Positions 6,466-12,426 of a stretch of DNA of 12,459 bases are shown here, one piece after another (positions within the stretch are counted from its first letter, which is position 1; each line of letters opens with the position of its first letter). The stretch spans positions 1 through 12,459 of the forward strand of contig CAYOLL010000174.1 of assembly GCA_964404765.1 (NCBI GenBank), written 5' to 3'. This DNA is from CAYOLL01 sp964404765 [NCBI: uncultured Gemmatimonadota bacterium] (GTDB lineage Bacteria; 4572-55). The notes beneath the pieces were generated by a model. That model did not search any database. It had not been told where the DNA came from and saw only the letters and a list, made by a program, of their open reading frames with translations. A program made the translations under genes and the position numbers.

Positions 6466-6533
6466 CTTATTTCTCCTTTGCGGTACGTGACGATGAAATT
6501 AATAAAAAGTATTTTGCTTTACTACACACGTAT

Positions 6534-6562
6534 ATACTATATGATGAAAATTGCATTGTCAA
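6534..6562 (-). promoter_or_regulatory. Promoter of the 240-aa gene
   Basis: On the minus strand, TTGACA (6557-6562), a 17-bp spacer and TAGTAT (6534-6539). TATAGT two bases nearer is an alternative -10. The leader to the ATG at 6465 would be about 60 bases. Confidence 0.55.
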
Positions 6563-6830
6563 AGTAAAAAAGTTTAATGCTTGTATAAAAAACTTTTGCG
6601 CTTTATTTAAAAGCTACAATGTTTTATTATGCTATAACCTACTACTGATTAAAATATAAATTGTTTTGTAATAAAAACTTTATGAAATTGACGATGCACG
6701 TATTGAATTTATAAAAAATGTTTGTGCTTTTGCAGAAAAATATTTTTCAGGAGAGTAAAAACATTATGCTTGTTTGATCATCTCACGAAAAGTATCTGAG
6801 CAGGGCTTGGAAAGTTAACGCGCAACTCTT
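6563..6830. other. AT-rich intergenic stretch without recognisable genes
   Basis: About 270 bp, strongly A/T-rich, with no open frame that resembles a protein and no RNA gene I can recognise. It separates the 240-aa gene's promoter from the inverted-repeat element at 6831. Confidence 0.5.
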
Positions 6831-6965
6831 GTTCCAAAATTCTATTTGGGAACACACTTGCCTGTGAAACTTAGTTTCACAACCCGTTGATTTAATTGGA
6901 GATATAAGATCGAACGGGAAACAGAGTTTCCAGGGCAAGTCCGTTCCCAATCTGAGATTGGGAAC
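6831..6965. mobile_element. Large inverted-repeat (MITE-like) element
   Basis: The left arm (6831-6888) and right arm (6913-6965) are imperfect reverse complements around a 24-nt centre (6889-6912). Each arm itself contains small hairpins: GTGAAAC/GTTTCAC at 6864-6880, GGAAAC/GTTTCC at 6918-6931, and GTTCCCAAT/ATTGGGAAC at 6943-6965. The paired segments ACTTGCC and GGCAAGT, then CCCGTT and AACGGG, keep the order. The layout, with GGGAACGAG at the edge, resembles small non-coding palindromic elements common in cyanobacteria and other genomes. There is no coding capacity. A second hairpin (CGCCCG/CGGGCG, 6976-6998) lies just to the right. Confidence 0.6.
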
Positions 6966-7073
6966 GAGGTTCGTCGCCCGAAACCCAATTTTGACGGGCG
7001 TCGCCAAAATAACCTTCCAATTCCTGTCTGAATATTAACTTGTATCAACAAAACGGCTCGTCTATCTGTCAAC

Positions 7074-7108
7074 AAAAAAGACCCCGCAAATGCACGTTCG
7101 CAAGGTCT
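7074..7108 (-). terminator. Rho-independent terminator of the third TA operon (hairpin repeat, copy 3)
   Basis: On the minus strand, AGACCTTGC (7100-7108) pairs with GCGGGGTCT (7079-7087), a 9-bp stem with two G-U pairs, followed by a run of T (A run 7074-7079). It lies about 60 bp past the stop at 7171. Loop bases (CACGTTC, GCAAATG) resemble the hairpin at 283-311, so this is a copied element, not just a similar structure. Confidence 0.7.
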
Positions 7109-7170
7109 TTCATCCACTTTCAATCTGCAAAAAATTAAAGCGTTTTGCCGTCTATTTCAAGCATGTCATC

Positions 7171-7566
7171 TTACCGATTCTCGTTTTTTTCAAGAGTTGT
7201 GCGTTGTAAATGTCTGCGAAGTTTATCGTCAAACGTCAGTACATCCTGATGCTCGACTATATGATATGCCCACAGGAGCGCGTCAACAATATCAAACTTC
7301 GTCATAGCATAACATTCGAGCGCCTTCAGAAAGACATCCGGTTTTTCGACTGTAATCAACGACTCAGTGACCAATTCGCTTAGATCCCGGTGAATCTGCG
7401 CTCTGTCAACGCTATACACTTTTTGCAAGACATAGACAACTTCACACGCCGCTTCAATAGGAAGTGTGACAGACTGATGTTCAAGGATGTCAGCCGCGTT
7501 AGCGGACAGTTCTTCATTGTCATCCAAAAGATACCGCAGGACAATATTCGCATCAATGATGGCCAT
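7171..7566 (-). CDS. PIN-domain ribonuclease toxin, VapC-type
   Basis: The 131-residue protein opens MAIIDANIVLRYLL, the IDxNxxxRYL start common in one VapC subgroup (D5). It continues with E42 in CEVVYVL, D95 in FDIVDALLWAY and D113/D114 in TFDDKL, the full set of PIN acidic residues. The ATG at 7566 is backed by GGAG 5 bp upstream. It overlaps the antitoxin gene by 14 bp. The start type and FDIVDALL motif differ from the other two PIN toxins in this window, so the three pairs are separate acquisitions and not duplicates. The target RNA is unknown. Confidence 0.9.
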   Translation of the reverse strand: MAIIDANIVLRYLLDDNEELSANAADILEHQSVTLPIEAACEVVYVLQKVYSVDRAQIHRDLSELVTESLITVEKPDVFLKALECYAMTKFDIVDALLWAYHIVEHQDVLTFDDKLRRHLQRTTLEKNENR

Positions 7567-7783
7567 ATTTCTCCCTTACGGCATCTTGCCAGGCCTCTTT
7601 TTCGCGGAGGACTAAAGAGGGATTTGCATAGAGACGCAAACGCCCGCGTAAACTTTTTTTTCCGGGAGAAGACGGCGCTTTGTCTTCAGTCAGATTTGTC
7701 AAAAACCGATAGGCGATAGCCAGCTTTTGCGCCGGAATCTTTTTCACCAACTTTTGAACTTGGGTATAAGTAACCGTTATCAT
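7553..7783 (-). CDS. Antitoxin of the third PIN TA pair
   Basis: The 76-residue basic protein overlaps the PIN toxin start by 14 bp. Its N-terminus (VQKLVKKIPAQKLAIAYRFLTNL) repeats the helical pattern of the antitoxin at 834-1157; the C-terminus (LREKEAWQDAVREKYG) would contact the toxin. The ATG at 7783 is preferred over the longer frame to 7822 because GGAGG precedes it by 4-5 bp and because the promoter's predicted start (about 7816) lies inside the longer frame. Assigned as antitoxin mainly from position. Confidence 0.72.
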   Translation of the reverse strand: MITVTYTQVQKLVKKIPAQKLAIAYRFLTNLTEDKAPSSPGKKSLRGRLRLYANPSLVLREKEAWQDAVREKYGHH

Positions 7784-7822
7784 TTGGCCTCCATTTTGTG
7801 CAGTGACAATGATCCATGGCAT

Positions 7823-7851
7823 AGCATAGTCTTTTACAAAAAACCTGTCAA
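7823..7851 (-). promoter_or_regulatory. Promoter of the third TA operon
   Basis: On the minus strand, TTGACA (7846-7851), a 17-bp spacer and TATGCT (7823-7828). The leader is about 33 bases to the ATG at 7783. The -35 lies 12 bp beyond the end of the orphan antitoxin's read-through frame (7864), where that antitoxin's toxin gene would be expected. Confidence 0.65.
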
Positions 7852-7863
7852 ATGCCGCCGCGG

Positions 7864-8208
7864 CTAATATTCATCTGCAAATTCTCCGGCTTGCCATTCC
7901 TGACGATCTGCGCTTTATTCGTAATGAACGACCATTTGCTGCGCTTGTTCGGCTAAAATGCGGCGGCGTTCGTTTAAAGGAAGACACATAAATTTAACTT
8001 GCGGCGACAGCGATTCTATTTTCGTATCGACAGTACATTCCGGGGCCATCAATTTTGCCGTTTCCGCCAGACGCTGTTTCCTTTGGGTGGCGTCCGGTTT
8101 TCGCAAGGCTTCAAGGATAGCATTGTTCACAAACTGCTCAAAGTTTTCAATTGAACGGATATAATCGCTCAAATAATCGGGAATGTTAATGGTCAGTTGG
8201 TATTGCAT
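7864..8208 (-). pseudogene. Orphan antitoxin with a premature stop; partner toxin missing
   Basis: The open part (7915-8208, 97 residues) begins MQYQLTINIPDYLSDYIRS and ends LPLNERRRILAEQAQQMVVHYE, a pattern seen in antitoxins paired with MazF/PemK-type or similar toxins. Translation stops at TAA (7915-7917). The same frame continues for 16 codons as SADRQEWQAGEFADEY to TAG at 7864-7866. That is the kind of tail such antitoxins normally carry (EWQ.GEF...Y after HYE), so the TAA looks like a point change of a sense codon such as CAA. No toxin follows; instead the promoter of the next TA pair begins 12 bp later. The start at 8208 has a weak ribosome site but lies behind a strong promoter (8264-8292). 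The protein may still work as an antitoxin against relatives. Confidence 0.65.
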
Positions 8209-8263
8209 ATTTTTCTCGTTTTAGCCAGGCTAACGCTGCTTTTATTTTATCGTCTACGTCAAA

Positions 8264-8292
8264 AGTTTACCGCTTTTGCGGCGGGCTGTCAA
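8264..8292 (-). promoter_or_regulatory. Family A promoter, copy c, driving the orphan antitoxin
   Basis: On the minus strand, TTGACA (8287-8292), a 17-bp spacer and TAAACT (8264-8269), with the same CGC.AAAAG/CTTTTG inverted repeat over the -10. The leader is about 50 bases. It is nearly identical to copy a at 4659-4687, including CTGTCAATGG and TTTTTGTC to the right, and sits about 30 bp left of dnaE copy 4. Confidence 0.7.
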
Positions 8293-8320
8293 TGGCTTTT
8301 TGTCGGCTGGTAAAAATTTT

Positions 8321-8589
8321 GAAGGCCCGGTCAAGGTGTTCGGCTTAGCCAAATTGGAGCGCATGCCTACGCACAGCTGTCCGACCTGACCGGCACAGTG
8401 CAATTGATCTTGTTCCCGGACAAGTTCCGGCGTTTTCAGGATATGCTCAGCCAGGAGATTCCGCTCTTGGTCAGCGGGACATTGGATCATGGGGATGAAG
8501 ATGAGAGCGAGACGGTTGTGGTGACGGGGGTGGAGGTAATGCGCGAAACTTACCATAATGGCACGGGTGAAATGGGTATAGCGACGTGA
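8321..8589 (+). pseudogene. dnaE: dnaE OB-fold fragment, copy 4 (internal deletion, frameshift)
   Basis: It begins GAAGGCCCGGTCAAGGTG, identical to copy 1 from base 2. A stretch of about 30 bp encoding the TRTKKG loop is missing (between TTGGA and GCGCATG near 8359), and a further base is lost at CATGCC, shifting the frame. From about 8375 it reads QLSDLTGTVQLILFPDKF, continues through LVSGTLDHG and ETVVV as in copy 1, and runs 10-15 residues longer to TGA at 8587-8589. The first part of the tail is shared with copy 2. Damage in the nucleic-acid-binding loop makes it non-functional as an OB-fold. Confidence 0.88.
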
Positions 8590-8618
8590 TGATGGATTTT
8601 GAAATATATACAATTCGG

Positions 8619-8646
8619 TTGAAAATAACCCCAAACTGACTATATT
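8619..8646 (+). promoter_or_regulatory. Promoter of Rpn copy 2
   Basis: TTGAAA (8619-8624), a 16-bp spacer and TATATT (8641-8646) on the plus strand, about 55 bp before the ATG at 8700. Each box matches the consensus in five of six positions. Confidence 0.65.
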
Positions 8647-8699
8647 TACAAAGGATATGTGTTAAAGCGATGCCGTGAAACAAAAAATGGAGGTGTGCT

Positions 8700-9575
8700 A
8701 TGCGCTTTCTGGATGTGCGAACCGATTACGCCTTTAAAAAGGTATTTGGCTCCGAGGAATCGAAGCCGATTTTGATTAGTTTTCTGAATGGGATGATTGA
8801 CTTTGCCGATGGCAACAGGATTATTGACCTGACCATCGTTGATCCGTATCAGATTCCGCTGATCAAGGGCATGAAAGACTCGTATGTAGATGTAAAGGCG
8901 ATTCTGTCTTCCGGCGGGCGGGTCATTATCGAGATGCAAGTGCTCAATTATGAGGGGCTGGAAAAGCGCATTTTGTATAACGCGGCCAAAGCGTACTCAA
9001 CCCAGTTAATGAAAGCGGGAGAGTATCATACCCTTGAACCGATTATCGCCATTACCATTACGGATTTTATGATGTTTCCCGATATTCAGCCAGCGATCAC
9101 CTATTTCAAGCTATGCGAGAAAGAGAACTTGCTGACGTATGGCGACGACATTGAGTTGATTTTTGCCGAACTGCCAAAATTTACCAAAACCGAAGCCGAA
9201 TTACAAACGATCACCGACAAATGGCTTTATTTTGTCAAAAACGCAGGCAGCCTGGAATATGTGCCGGCGGCGATGGCAGAACCAGAACTGCGACAGGCAT
9301 TTGAGATTGCCAATACCGCCGGATTGAGCGAGGCAGAATTGGAAGAACAATTTAGGCGGCGCGATTTCATTATGGTGCAAAAGGGCATTGAACGAACCCA
9401 TCAAAGGCAGATGGAAAAGATTCGCCAGGAGCTCAAGCAGGCTCAGCAAGAGACTCAACAGGCCCGGCAAGAAGGCATTGAAGTGACCGCCCGAAAGATG
9501 AAAGCCAAAGGGTTGGATATCGTGGTGATTTCTGAAGTAACCGGCCTGACCCGCGAAGTGATAGAGACATTATGA
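8700..9575 (+). CDS. Rpn-family PD-(D/E)XK nuclease / putative transposase, copy 2
   Basis: The 291-residue protein carries the typical Rpn start LDVRTDYAFKKVFGSEESKPILISFLN, with D9 and the F..VFG.... helix. The nuclease core follows as D64 in YVDVKAIL and E78-M-Q80 in VIIEMQV. The RILYNAAKAYSTQL helix and a domain ending DKWLYFVKNA come next. Residues about 225-265 form a Gln/Glu-rich coiled coil, and the C-terminus LDIVVISEVTGLTREVIETL is the family's helix-turn-helix-like end. GGAGG is 8 bp before the ATG. It is a different subgroup from the Rpn gene at 4740, so not a recent duplicate. Plus-strand dnaE fragments lie on both sides (ending 8589 and starting 9584), the latter only 8 bp beyond the stop. 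Intact and probably expressed. Confidence 0.9.
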   Translation: MRFLDVRTDYAFKKVFGSEESKPILISFLNGMIDFADGNRIIDLTIVDPYQIPLIKGMKDSYVDVKAILSSGGRVIIEMQVLNYEGLEKRILYNAAKAYSTQLMKAGEYHTLEPIIAITITDFMMFPDIQPAITYFKLCEKENLLTYGDDIELIFAELPKFTKTEAELQTITDKWLYFVKNAGSLEYVPAAMAEPELRQAFEIANTAGLSEAELEEQFRRRDFIMVQKGIERTHQRQMEKIRQELKQAQQETQQARQEGIEVTARKMKAKGLDIVVISEVTGLTREVIETL

Positions 9576-9583
9576 TGAATACA

Positions 9584-9707
9584 GCGTTTTCAGGAGTTGC
9601 TGAGCCAGGAGATTCCGCTGTTGGTAAGCGGGATATTGGATCACGGGGACGAGGATGAGAGTGAGACAGTGGTGGTGGCGGGAGTGGAAGTGCTGCTGGA
9701 AGGGTGA
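9584..9707 (+). pseudogene. dnaE: dnaE OB-fold fragment, copy 5
   Basis: Starting 8 bp after the Rpn stop it reads RFQELLSQEIPLLVSGILDHG, then GDEDESETVVVAGVEVLLEG and TGA at 9705-9707. The frame is intact but has no start codon or ribosome site of its own. Most differences from copy 1 inside the core are silent or conservative. Shortly to the right, AGACCTTG..CACGTTC (9730-9747) resembles half of the terminator hairpin seen at 283-311 and 7079-7108. Confidence 0.88.
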
Positions 9708-9774
9708 TGGGTTTGTGAGGCAATAAAATAGACCTTGGCACGTTCAGCCGAAAGCCGCAGACCGGGCAATTGAA

Positions 9775-10171
9775 CTAGCCGCTGAAGAAGCGGTCAAATT
9801 CCGCCGTGTTTTGGCTGTCGGCCAGAATCTGTTTGTAAATACTGACATCAATCACCAGCGTCACCTGTGGAACCACTTTTTTCAGCCAAATCCAGCATCC
9901 GGTCGCGGAAGATGTTCCAAAAAATTTCGTTGTTCAGATTGACAATCATTTGATCGCTGAACTGATGCCATATTTTATACAAATGATGGCTTTCCAAACC
10001 AAACCGATCCAAAATTTGCCGTAAATTATGGTAGCCAAACAATTCGCCCAACATCAGCAGATTAAACAGCCGATGCAGCTTTTTCAAATCGCTTTTGGAA
10101 AGGGAACGCGAAGTCAACTGCGAAAGCAATTGCCAGCTTTCCGTAAAATGACCTTTGGGAAAATTTTTCAA
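9775..10171 (-). pseudogene. Transposase-like remnant, frameshifted at an A6 run
   Basis: The first part (9848-10171, read from a TTG) is a helical stretch including LKKLHRLFNLLMLGELFGYHNLRQIL. The frame stops after LAEK at a run of six A (T run 9877-9882). Removing one A joins it to VVPQVTLVIDVSIYKQILA and NTAEFDRFFSG before TAG at 9775-9777. A helical N-terminus followed by a strand with VID and FFSG is how several DDE transposases enter their catalytic core, so this may be the first third of an insertion-sequence transposase; that assignment is tentative. No ATG is visible; runs of eight A and eight C at 10194-10209 suggest another frameshift. The rest of the gene is absent. Confidence 0.4.
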
Positions 10172-10314
10172 CGGCTTTATGCAAAACTTGATAATTTTTT
10201 TTGGGGGGGGCTTGAAATGCGGAAATTATTTAGTACACGTTCCTAATCTTACAAATTGAGGACAAATTAAAAAAAGAAGGCTTTTTCATAAATGACATAA
10301 ATAAATGAAAGACG

Positions 10315-10335
10315 TCAGACATATTTAGATTATGT
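10315..10335 (-). terminator. Possible terminator after the PLP enzyme gene
   Basis: The arms AGACATA and TATGTCT (7 bp, 7-nt loop) lie 13 bp beyond the stop at 10348. The stem is A/T-rich and the following T run is poor, so it may be weak. Confidence 0.35.
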
Positions 10336-10347
10336 CTGTCGAAACGG

Positions 10348-11556
10348 CTACTCGCTTTCCAATCGCCCAATGCGCTGCAACGCGATTTTGATACGCTCAA
10401 AGCTCTTTTCGATTTTGTTATCCAGACCGACCGAAATGCGAATTAGACCATCGCTCAGCCCCATACTTGCGCGTTCCTCCGGCGGAATTTCGGACGATGT
10501 GCTGTGACCGGGCGAGCTAAAAAGTGTCTTAAAATAACCCAGACTGACCGCCAGATAGCCCACCTTTTCCTCCTGCATCACCGTCATTAAGCGGTTGGCG
10601 GTCTGGCTGTCACCCAAATCGACAGCCAACATTCCGCTGTAACCGTAACCCGGATTGCGCAGTTGATCCATCAGCTCATTCTGCGGATGTGACGGCAAAC
10701 CGGGATAGTAAACCCGAAAGCCCAAATCTTCAAAGCCTTTGGCCAGAAACATGGCGTTTTCACCATGTTTTTTCATGCGGATGTGCAGCGAGTGCATGTT
10801 TTTGAGGATGCTGGCCGCCCGAAAGCTGTCCAACACCGGCCCCAGCAGCATGGACGCCCCGCAGTTAATGTCCGTCAACTTGTGGATAAATTCATGGGTC
10901 GAGCAAATACAGCCCGCTACGCAATCGCTGGTGCCGTTGATGAACTTGGTCAGGCTGTGCACAACCACGTCCGCGCCTTGCCGGGCCGGCGAAAGCACCA
11001 TCGGACTGAAAGTGTTATCAACCACAACCTTTAAACCGTGCGTCCTGGCGATTTGGCTCAGGGTCGGAATATCGGAAACTTCCAACAGCGGATTACTGAT
11101 GGACTCGCAATAAATGACCCGCGTCCGTTCGTTAATCGCTTTCCGGACGGCCTCCGGATTTTTAATATCCACAAAACGCACTTTAATGCCCAGTTTCGGC
11201 AGAAAGTTTTTGAAGAGCGCATAGGTGCCGCCGTAGATGGTTCTCCCGGAAATTATTTCATCGCCGGTGTTGCAAAGCTGCAGCAGTGCGCAACTGACGG
11301 CTGACATGCCGGACGCGGAAACCTGACAGGCTTCGCAATCTTCCATGCGAGCCAGAGCCCCGGCCAGATATTTATTGGTTGGATTCCAATGGCGCGAATA
11401 CAGGAAACAGCCTTCGATTTCATGCTCAAAAAGTTCCTGCATTTTTTCCGGACTCATGAAGGTGTAGGTGGATGAGTCTTCAATGGATGGGTTAACCCCG
11501 CCAAACTCGCCAAAGACCAGGTAATCCTGCACGCCGCTGCTGGGATCGAACGACAT
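10348..11556 (-). CDS. Cys/Met-metabolism PLP-dependent enzyme (cystathionine gamma-synthase/lyase family)
   Basis: The 402-residue protein is a complete member of the gamma-subfamily of fold-type I PLP enzymes, usual length about 380-420. Visible active-site parts are Y53-S-R55 in YSRHWNPT (phosphate contact from the neighbouring subunit), SASGMSAVS (81-89), Y108 in YGGTYALF, D180 in VVVDNTF, the PLP lysine K204 in HSLTKFINGTSD and R373 in LIRISVGLD for the substrate carboxylate. It lacks the cysteine that methionine gamma-lyases carry after YG (here YGGTY), so gamma-synthase, gamma-lyase or O-acyl-homoserine sulfhydrylase activity is likelier. The start at 11556 has GTGAGG 5 bp upstream; a longer frame to 11592 lacks a site. 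No SAM-type leader is evident. It probably belongs to the host's metabolic background. Confidence 0.88.
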   Translation of the reverse strand: MSFDPSSGVQDYLVFGEFGGVNPSIEDSSTYTFMSPEKMQELFEHEIEGCFLYSRHWNPTNKYLAGALARMEDCEACQVSASGMSAVSCALLQLCNTGDEIISGRTIYGGTYALFKNFLPKLGIKVRFVDIKNPEAVRKAINERTRVIYCESISNPLLEVSDIPTLSQIARTHGLKVVVDNTFSPMVLSPARQGADVVVHSLTKFINGTSDCVAGCICSTHEFIHKLTDINCGASMLLGPVLDSFRAASILKNMHSLHIRMKKHGENAMFLAKGFEDLGFRVYYPGLPSHPQNELMDQLRNPGYGYSGMLAVDLGDSQTANRLMTVMQEEKVGYLAVSLGYFKTLFSSPGHSTSSEIPPEERASMGLSDGLIRISVGLDNKIEKSFERIKIALQRIGRLESE

Positions 11557-11728
11557 AATTGCCTCACTTTCCGATAAAATGCAGTTGTGCACATGTTTAA
11601 ATGTTAATCAAGCCAAGATGTGCCGTTATGACCTGAAATCGTTTATTTTGTTCCAGACTAAAACATCCGTTTATTTAAGGGTCGTAGCTTTGTAAATGCC
11701 ATTCCACTCACAAGAAACTCAGTGCAGG

Positions 11729-11797
11729 TGTCATTCAGGCGGAATCTATTCAATCGGCTTGGGATGAAGCTTGGGAATAGATGCTTCCAGCATGACG
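11729..11797. repeat. Imperfect inverted repeat in a gene-free gap
   Basis: The arms at 11729-11750 (TGTCATTCAGGCGGAATC...) and 11776-11797 pair over 22 bp with several mismatches around a 25-nt loop. This resembles widespread intergenic palindromes of the GTCATTC..GCGGAATC kind. The gap 11557-11989 otherwise holds only the promoter/operator at 11906-11943 and no convincing gene. Confidence 0.45.
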
Positions 11798-11905
11798 TCG
11801 TGTGCGTCGGAGAGTTTCTTGGATACATTCAGAGCCACACGCGGCTCTTGGCAACTACTAAGCGTCTAAAGCAGGATAAATTTCAGTTAGAAGTGGTGTT
11901 TTTTG

Positions 11906-11943
11906 TTGTATTTTTGGCTGAAATGTCTATAATAATAGACATT
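11906..11943 (+). promoter_or_regulatory. Promoter with palindromic operator upstream of the NapD-like gene
   Basis: TTGTAT (11906-11911), a 16-bp spacer and a perfect TATAAT (11928-11933). A perfect inverted repeat with 9-bp arms AATGTCTAT (11922-11930) and ATAGACATT (11935-11943) around AATA covers the -10, so a dimeric repressor bound here would block transcription. The ATG follows at 11990. Confidence 0.6.
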
Positions 11944-11989
11944 CATGTCCACAATTTAGAATATAAAGCTCATCCGCAGGGTAATACGT

Positions 11990-12232
11990 ATGCCTATAAA
12001 AAGTTACATGATTTATCCGGCAGAAGGCCGACGCCGGGAATTAGTCTCCGTTTTAACCGATTTGCCGGGTTGTGAAGTTATTCCGGCTGAAAACAAAGAT
12101 GTTATCATCTTAGTGACGGACACGCCGGATGCCAAAGCCGATGAAGCGCTGGAAAATCGGCTCAGGAATCTTAAGGATTTGCAGTTTTTGGCTCTGGTCG
12201 CCGGTTATGAGGAATCCCAAACTGAGTCGTAA
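11990..12232 (+). CDS. NapD-like chaperone protein
   Basis: The 80-residue protein (PIKSYMIYP, then LVSVLTDLPGCEVIPAENKDVIILVTDT, then LQFLALVAGYE) follows the NapD fold, two beta-alpha-beta units with LPG.EV.......I.V and a late hydrophobic strand. NapD binds the twin-arginine signal of the periplasmic nitrate reductase NapA in the cytoplasm before export. No other nap gene is in the window, so the partner is either to the right of a broken region or elsewhere. The ATG at 11990 has AGGG about 10 bp upstream and a strong promoter with an operator palindrome before it. It lies 15 bp before a truncated regulator gene. The family call is moderately sure. Confidence 0.65.
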   Translation: MPIKSYMIYPAEGRRRELVSVLTDLPGCEVIPAENKDVIILVTDTPDAKADEALENRLRNLKDLQFLALVAGYEESQTES

Positions 12233-12247
12233 AATATATAACAAATT

Positions 12248-12426
12248 ATGGACGAAAAGAAAAAAAAACGCCTCGAATCCCATGGTTGGAAAGTGGGCAC
12301 CGTCGATGAGTTTCTTAATTTGTCACCGCAAGAGTCGGCGTTGATTGAGATTAAATTGGCGCTAGCACTCGTGGCTGGGTTTAAAAATGACAATTCTCTC
12401 CAAAATGTACTAGTCAACGACCTTTA
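12248..12426 (+). pseudogene. Truncated XRE-type (HTH) regulator/antitoxin
   Basis: The frame begins MDEKKKKRLESHGWKVGTVD and continues EFLNLSPQESALIEIKLALA. This is the well-conserved start of XRE-family regulators found as HigA-like antitoxins (K.KRLE..GWKVG...EFL.L...E...IE.KLAL). In the family a helix-turn-helix follows within a few residues. Here the match stops after LALA (about 12366) and the frame ends with unrelated residues at TAG, 12424-12426, so the DNA-binding domain is missing. A nine-A run near the start is a frameshift risk. There is no clear Shine-Dalgarno site. The break marks the end of an inserted or deleted segment. Confidence 0.6.

Noticed and set aside
275-8292. CRISPR-like repeats
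   Set aside because: The repeats are few, far apart, of different types and not separated by uniform spacers; no cas genes.
8254-8634. Minus-strand 126-residue open frame
   Set aside because: It is the antisense of dnaE copy 4 and the adjacent promoter repeat; no family likeness.
1289-9707. Integron cassette array with the dnaE fragments or hairpins as attC sites
   Set aside because: TA cassettes with repeated spacers recall superintegrons, but I see no attC R/L boxes, no integron integrase, genes have their own promoters, and the repeats are coding-derived.
9433-9741. Minus-strand open frame across Rpn copy 2 and dnaE copy 5
   Set aside because: It is antisense to two well-supported sequences, low in complexity (proline/serine runs from the reverse of the GGTGGTG region). 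A CPVCG motif just right of it, after the TAG at 9775, is too short to support a gene.
11557-11720. SAM or other riboswitch before the PLP enzyme
   Set aside because: No conserved riboswitch core or leader terminator could be recognised in the minus-strand leader.
11722-12075. A 117-residue open frame upstream of the NapD-like gene
   Set aside because: It runs through an inverted repeat, a promoter and an operator and overlaps the NapD-like gene in another frame; the protein resembles no family.
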